Assembly: GCA_009784635.1 (NCBI GenBank)
Contig: WRBG01000029.1
Location: forward strand, 1-15,130
DNA: 15,130 nucleotides
Reading direction: 5' to 3'
Source: Bacteroidales bacterium
GTDB lineage: Bacteria; Bacteroidota; Bacteroidia; Bacteroidales; UBA932
The position numbers and the translations under genes were made by a program. The notes below the pieces were generated by a model that was given only the letters and a program-made list of their open reading frames with translations, ran no database searches and had not been told where the DNA came from. Below, piece by piece: positions 13,091 to 15,130 of this stretch (its first letter is position 1; every line of letters begins with the position of its first letter).

Positions 13091-14971
13091 TTATATTTCA
13101 TTAGGCCATCCCGTGGTTTGCTCCAACACATAGCCCTTGTTTTGATAGTCTATTCTCTGATTCCTTCCTACAGGCGCCAGATATGGATTCACGTTAAACA
13201 CGTTAAGGAAAGGCGGGCGGGGACTTGCATTTGCGGCCACGCGGTAGAAAAATCCTTCGAGCGCGGTGTTGCTGCCATCAAAAACTGTCTTGTTTCCTTC
13301 CATGTCGACAACTCCGATGCTGCCTCTTAAACTTGCCAAATTATTATCGGGAATGTCTCTGATGTCTGTCAATTTAGACCATGCTCCCCATAAAGTTTTG
13401 GGATTTTCTATATTATCCATGTATTCCAATTTTCTCCAGCGTCTAAGGTCTTGCAGGCGCGAATACTCGAATGCAAATTCCATACGGCGCTCCCTGCGGA
13501 TTTCCCAAAGCAGCTGAGGTACATCGCCTCTGTCCGGACTGTCGGGCAACAGGGAGATATTCAAAGCCGCCGTTTGCCGCACCCCTGCCGCAATAGCTTC
13601 CGGGTCAAGCGGCCGGCGGCGTATGAGGTTAATCGAATTGTCAATGTCGGTTTGCGTAATATTATCGCCACGCTCGTATTTTGCTTCAATCCAGTTTAGA
13701 AGCACTTCTGAGTAGCGCAGAACGGGATAGCCGTTTGTGTTGGCGCTTCCGCTCCACTGAATGGGAGGACCTGTTGTGCTGGCGCCGGGCTCTTTATACG
13801 CCAACGCATGTCTGGCTACAAACTTTGTTACGTACAGATTTGAGGGCTGCGACCTGCGCGTGGGGTGTTTATAAAACGAGGCCTCGAATCTGGAATCGCG
13901 TGTTTTTATAAGATTCACCATATCAAAGTATTGATTGTCTAACGCAGGGTCAAAGCCATTTTCGGGAGAAGTCTGCCAGTCGGTACCGTCGTTGCATATA
14001 AATGCCATTACTAACGAGATATTAGGGCCATACCACCTTCCGTCCACCATGTTGCATGAACTCCCTATGGAGTGGGTTAAGCTTTTGTCTTGGCTGTACC
14101 TGCGGTAAAGTATAACTTCATTTAGGGTATTTGCTTCCGTAGAAACAAAGAGCGAACGAAAACTGGCGTTAAACCGGCTGGCGTTGGTACCGTAAGAGTT
14201 GATGACCACTTCTGCCGCTCTGACGGCAAGGTTTAAAAATTTTTGCACTCTGGCTTGGTCGTTATGGTGGTACTTTTGCCATGTGCCTTCAAACAGCGCC
14301 CAGCGGCTTACGAAACTTGCCACCACAAGCGGGGTAAGTTCGGCCTTTGCAGTAGTTGCTGTTCCTCTTATGTTTTCCATGGCAAATACAAAGTCGTCGT
14401 GTATCGCATCCATAACTTGGTTACGCGGGGTGCGCGGTTTGTACAGTTCGTCAAGCTCTGCACTCCCTATTTCGCGGTCGTAATAGGGCACGTCTCCAAA
14501 GGTACTGACCAAGCTGGCATAGTCTAAGGCCCTAAAGAATCGGGCTACTCCTAACCAGTGGTTCTTTTGGTCGGGCGTTAAAATGTTGCCCATTTTGTTT
14601 TCAATGCGGTCAATCATTATGTTTGCTTTGCGTATCCACAAAAAGTTCCAGTCGCGTCCGCCATAGATGCTGGTCCATTGCAAAGCGGTTTCGTTGTTCC
14701 CTCTTGAGTTTGGTACGATGGACGTAAAGGGCGTTTGCGCAGCTTCGTTCATGTAATCGTCGCTGAACTGGTATCCGGTATGCGCGGCGGCGGCGGTAGA
14801 ATAGCCGTAAAAAGCGTGGTCATAAAATCCGTTGGCGTATAGCCTCAACTGAGATTCGCTTGTCCAAAAGTTTTCGTCATCCCAAGCCGTTAGCTGCGGA
14901 CGGTCGAGCATATCGTTGCATCCAAACAGGAAAAAGGCTGTAAAAGAAAGAAGTATTAGTATTTTTTTCAT
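13091..14971 (-). CDS. SusD/RagB family outer-membrane nutrient-binding lipoprotein
   Basis: This 626-residue SusD-like lipoprotein caps a SusC TonB-dependent transporter and binds the incoming glycan or peptide at the cell surface. MKKILILLSF leads to the lipobox FLFGC (Cys18), and the mature start CNDMLDRPQL is typical of the family. The N-terminal TPR-like region contains ENFWTSESQLRLYANGFYD and the helix WLGVARFFRALDYASLVSTF. The C-terminal region has the family signature LLWEIRRERRMEFAFEYSRL followed by DLRRWRKLEYMDN. The C-terminal half also shows WIEAKYERGD, as expected just before it. The length is at the upper end of the usual range and there is no frameshift. SusC lies 37 bp upstream and the DUF4623-like lipoprotein 22 bp downstream on the same strand, so they should form one transcript. 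The ligand cannot be inferred from SusD alone. Confidence 0.95.
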   Translation of the reverse strand: MKKILILLSFTAFFLFGCNDMLDRPQLTAWDDENFWTSESQLRLYANGFYDHAFYGYSTAAAAHTGYQFSDDYMNEAAQTPFTSIVPNSRGNNETALQWTSIYGGRDWNFLWIRKANIMIDRIENKMGNILTPDQKNHWLGVARFFRALDYASLVSTFGDVPYYDREIGSAELDELYKPRTPRNQVMDAIHDDFVFAMENIRGTATTAKAELTPLVVASFVSRWALFEGTWQKYHHNDQARVQKFLNLAVRAAEVVINSYGTNASRFNASFRSLFVSTEANTLNEVILYRRYSQDKSLTHSIGSSCNMVDGRWYGPNISLVMAFICNDGTDWQTSPENGFDPALDNQYFDMVNLIKTRDSRFEASFYKHPTRRSQPSNLYVTKFVARHALAYKEPGASTTGPPIQWSGSANTNGYPVLRYSEVLLNWIEAKYERGDNITQTDIDNSINLIRRRPLDPEAIAAGVRQTAALNISLLPDSPDRGDVPQLLWEIRRERRMEFAFEYSRLQDLRRWRKLEYMDNIENPKTLWGAWSKLTDIRDIPDNNLASLRGSIGVVDMEGNKTVFDGSNTALEGFFYRVAANASPRPPFLNVFNVNPYLAPVGRNQRIDYQNKGYVLEQTTGWPNEI

Positions 14972-15008
14972 AACTGTTATGCTTTTTTATTTTTTAATCG
15001 TAATATAC

Positions 15009-15130
15009 TTAGAAGGACACCTGTAGGCCGGCAGAAACAGACTTAAAGGTAGGAGGTCCTTGTCCGGTACGCGATAGGTTTGCATTTGCAGAAGTTGTAT
15101 TGAACATGGAATAGCCCGAAACCACTTCGG
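15009..15130 (-). CDS. SusC/RagA family TonB-linked outer-membrane protein, C-terminal end only
   Basis: Only the last 39 codons and the TAA stop are inside the window. They end VSAGLQVSF, a final beta-strand with a terminal Phe, as is standard for outer-membrane beta-barrels and SusC proteins. The segment before it (TGQGPPTFKSVSAGLQVSF) and the position 37 bp upstream of susD support the assignment. The rest of the transporter, including any plug domain and CarboxypepD_reg-like extension, lies to the right of the window, as must the operon promoter. Confidence 0.85.
   Translation of the reverse strand, partial: EVVSGYSMFNTTSANANLSRTGQGPPTFKSVSAGLQVSF

Noticed and set aside
13069..13131. Extended N-terminus of the DUF4623-like lipoprotein from 13131
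   Set aside because: It overlaps the end of susD and would put 21 residues before the lipoprotein signal. Met at 13068 gives a proper lipobox.
1..15130. CRISPR array, tRNA, rRNA or riboswitch
   Set aside because: No regularly spaced short repeats and no tRNA-like or rRNA-like sequence were seen by eye. All intergenic regions are short, the longest being 120 bp at 385-504.

Overview
The window looks like a chromosomal segment of a member of Bacteroidota, most likely the order Bacteroidales. The evidence is a SusC/SusD pair, several secreted proteins and lipoproteins with Bacteroidetes-style signal peptides, glycoside hydrolases of families GH92 and GH20, and upstream boxes of the TAnnTTTG type instead of E. 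coli-type promoters. I see no rRNA, tRNA, CRISPR array, transposase or integrase.

Layout. At the left edge (1-384, minus) is the N-terminal part of a secreted TldD/PmbA-like protein. A 120-bp divergent promoter region separates it from a plus-strand pair, a GH92 alpha-mannosidase (505-2832) and a GH20 beta-N-acetylhexosaminidase (2856-4469). Both are exported, and together they could trim N-glycans. Next comes a small AT-rich island. A cassette of about 1 kb carries a DUF3791 protein and a DUF3990 ADP-ribosyltransferase-like protein, which I infer to be a toxin-antitoxin pair. It is flanked by an exact 36-bp direct repeat (4443-4478 and 5497-5532). The left copy of the repeat is the 3' end of the GH20 gene. 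The right copy supplies the stop codon of a convergent AAA_14/DUF4143 ATPase that lacks its usual C-terminal part (5526-6470).

The ATPase is followed by a secreted alpha/beta-hydrolase esterase (minus, 6448-7263). Divergent from it is a long AddB-like PD-(D/E)XK nuclease (plus, 7304-10156), which has the iron-sulfur cysteine pattern of AddB but no N-terminal Walker A motif. Its stop codon overlaps the stop of the last gene of the minus-strand block on the right.

That right block (15130 down to 10153) reads SusC (only the C-terminus is in the window), SusD, a DUF5018/DUF4623-type surface lipoprotein and a GHL10 (DUF187) glycosyl-hydrolase-like lipoprotein. The spacing is tight (37, 22 and 6 bp), so it is probably one operon: a small glycan-capture and uptake locus with one hydrolase. 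Its substrate is not evident. GHL10 relatives that act on denuded peptidoglycan, plus the GH20 enzyme nearby, make an amino-sugar glycan a reasonable hypothesis.

The most interesting structure is the repeat-flanked DUF3791/DUF3990 cassette and its junction with the truncated ATPase. No gene-free stretch exceeds 300 bases; the longest is 385-504, which holds the divergent promoters.
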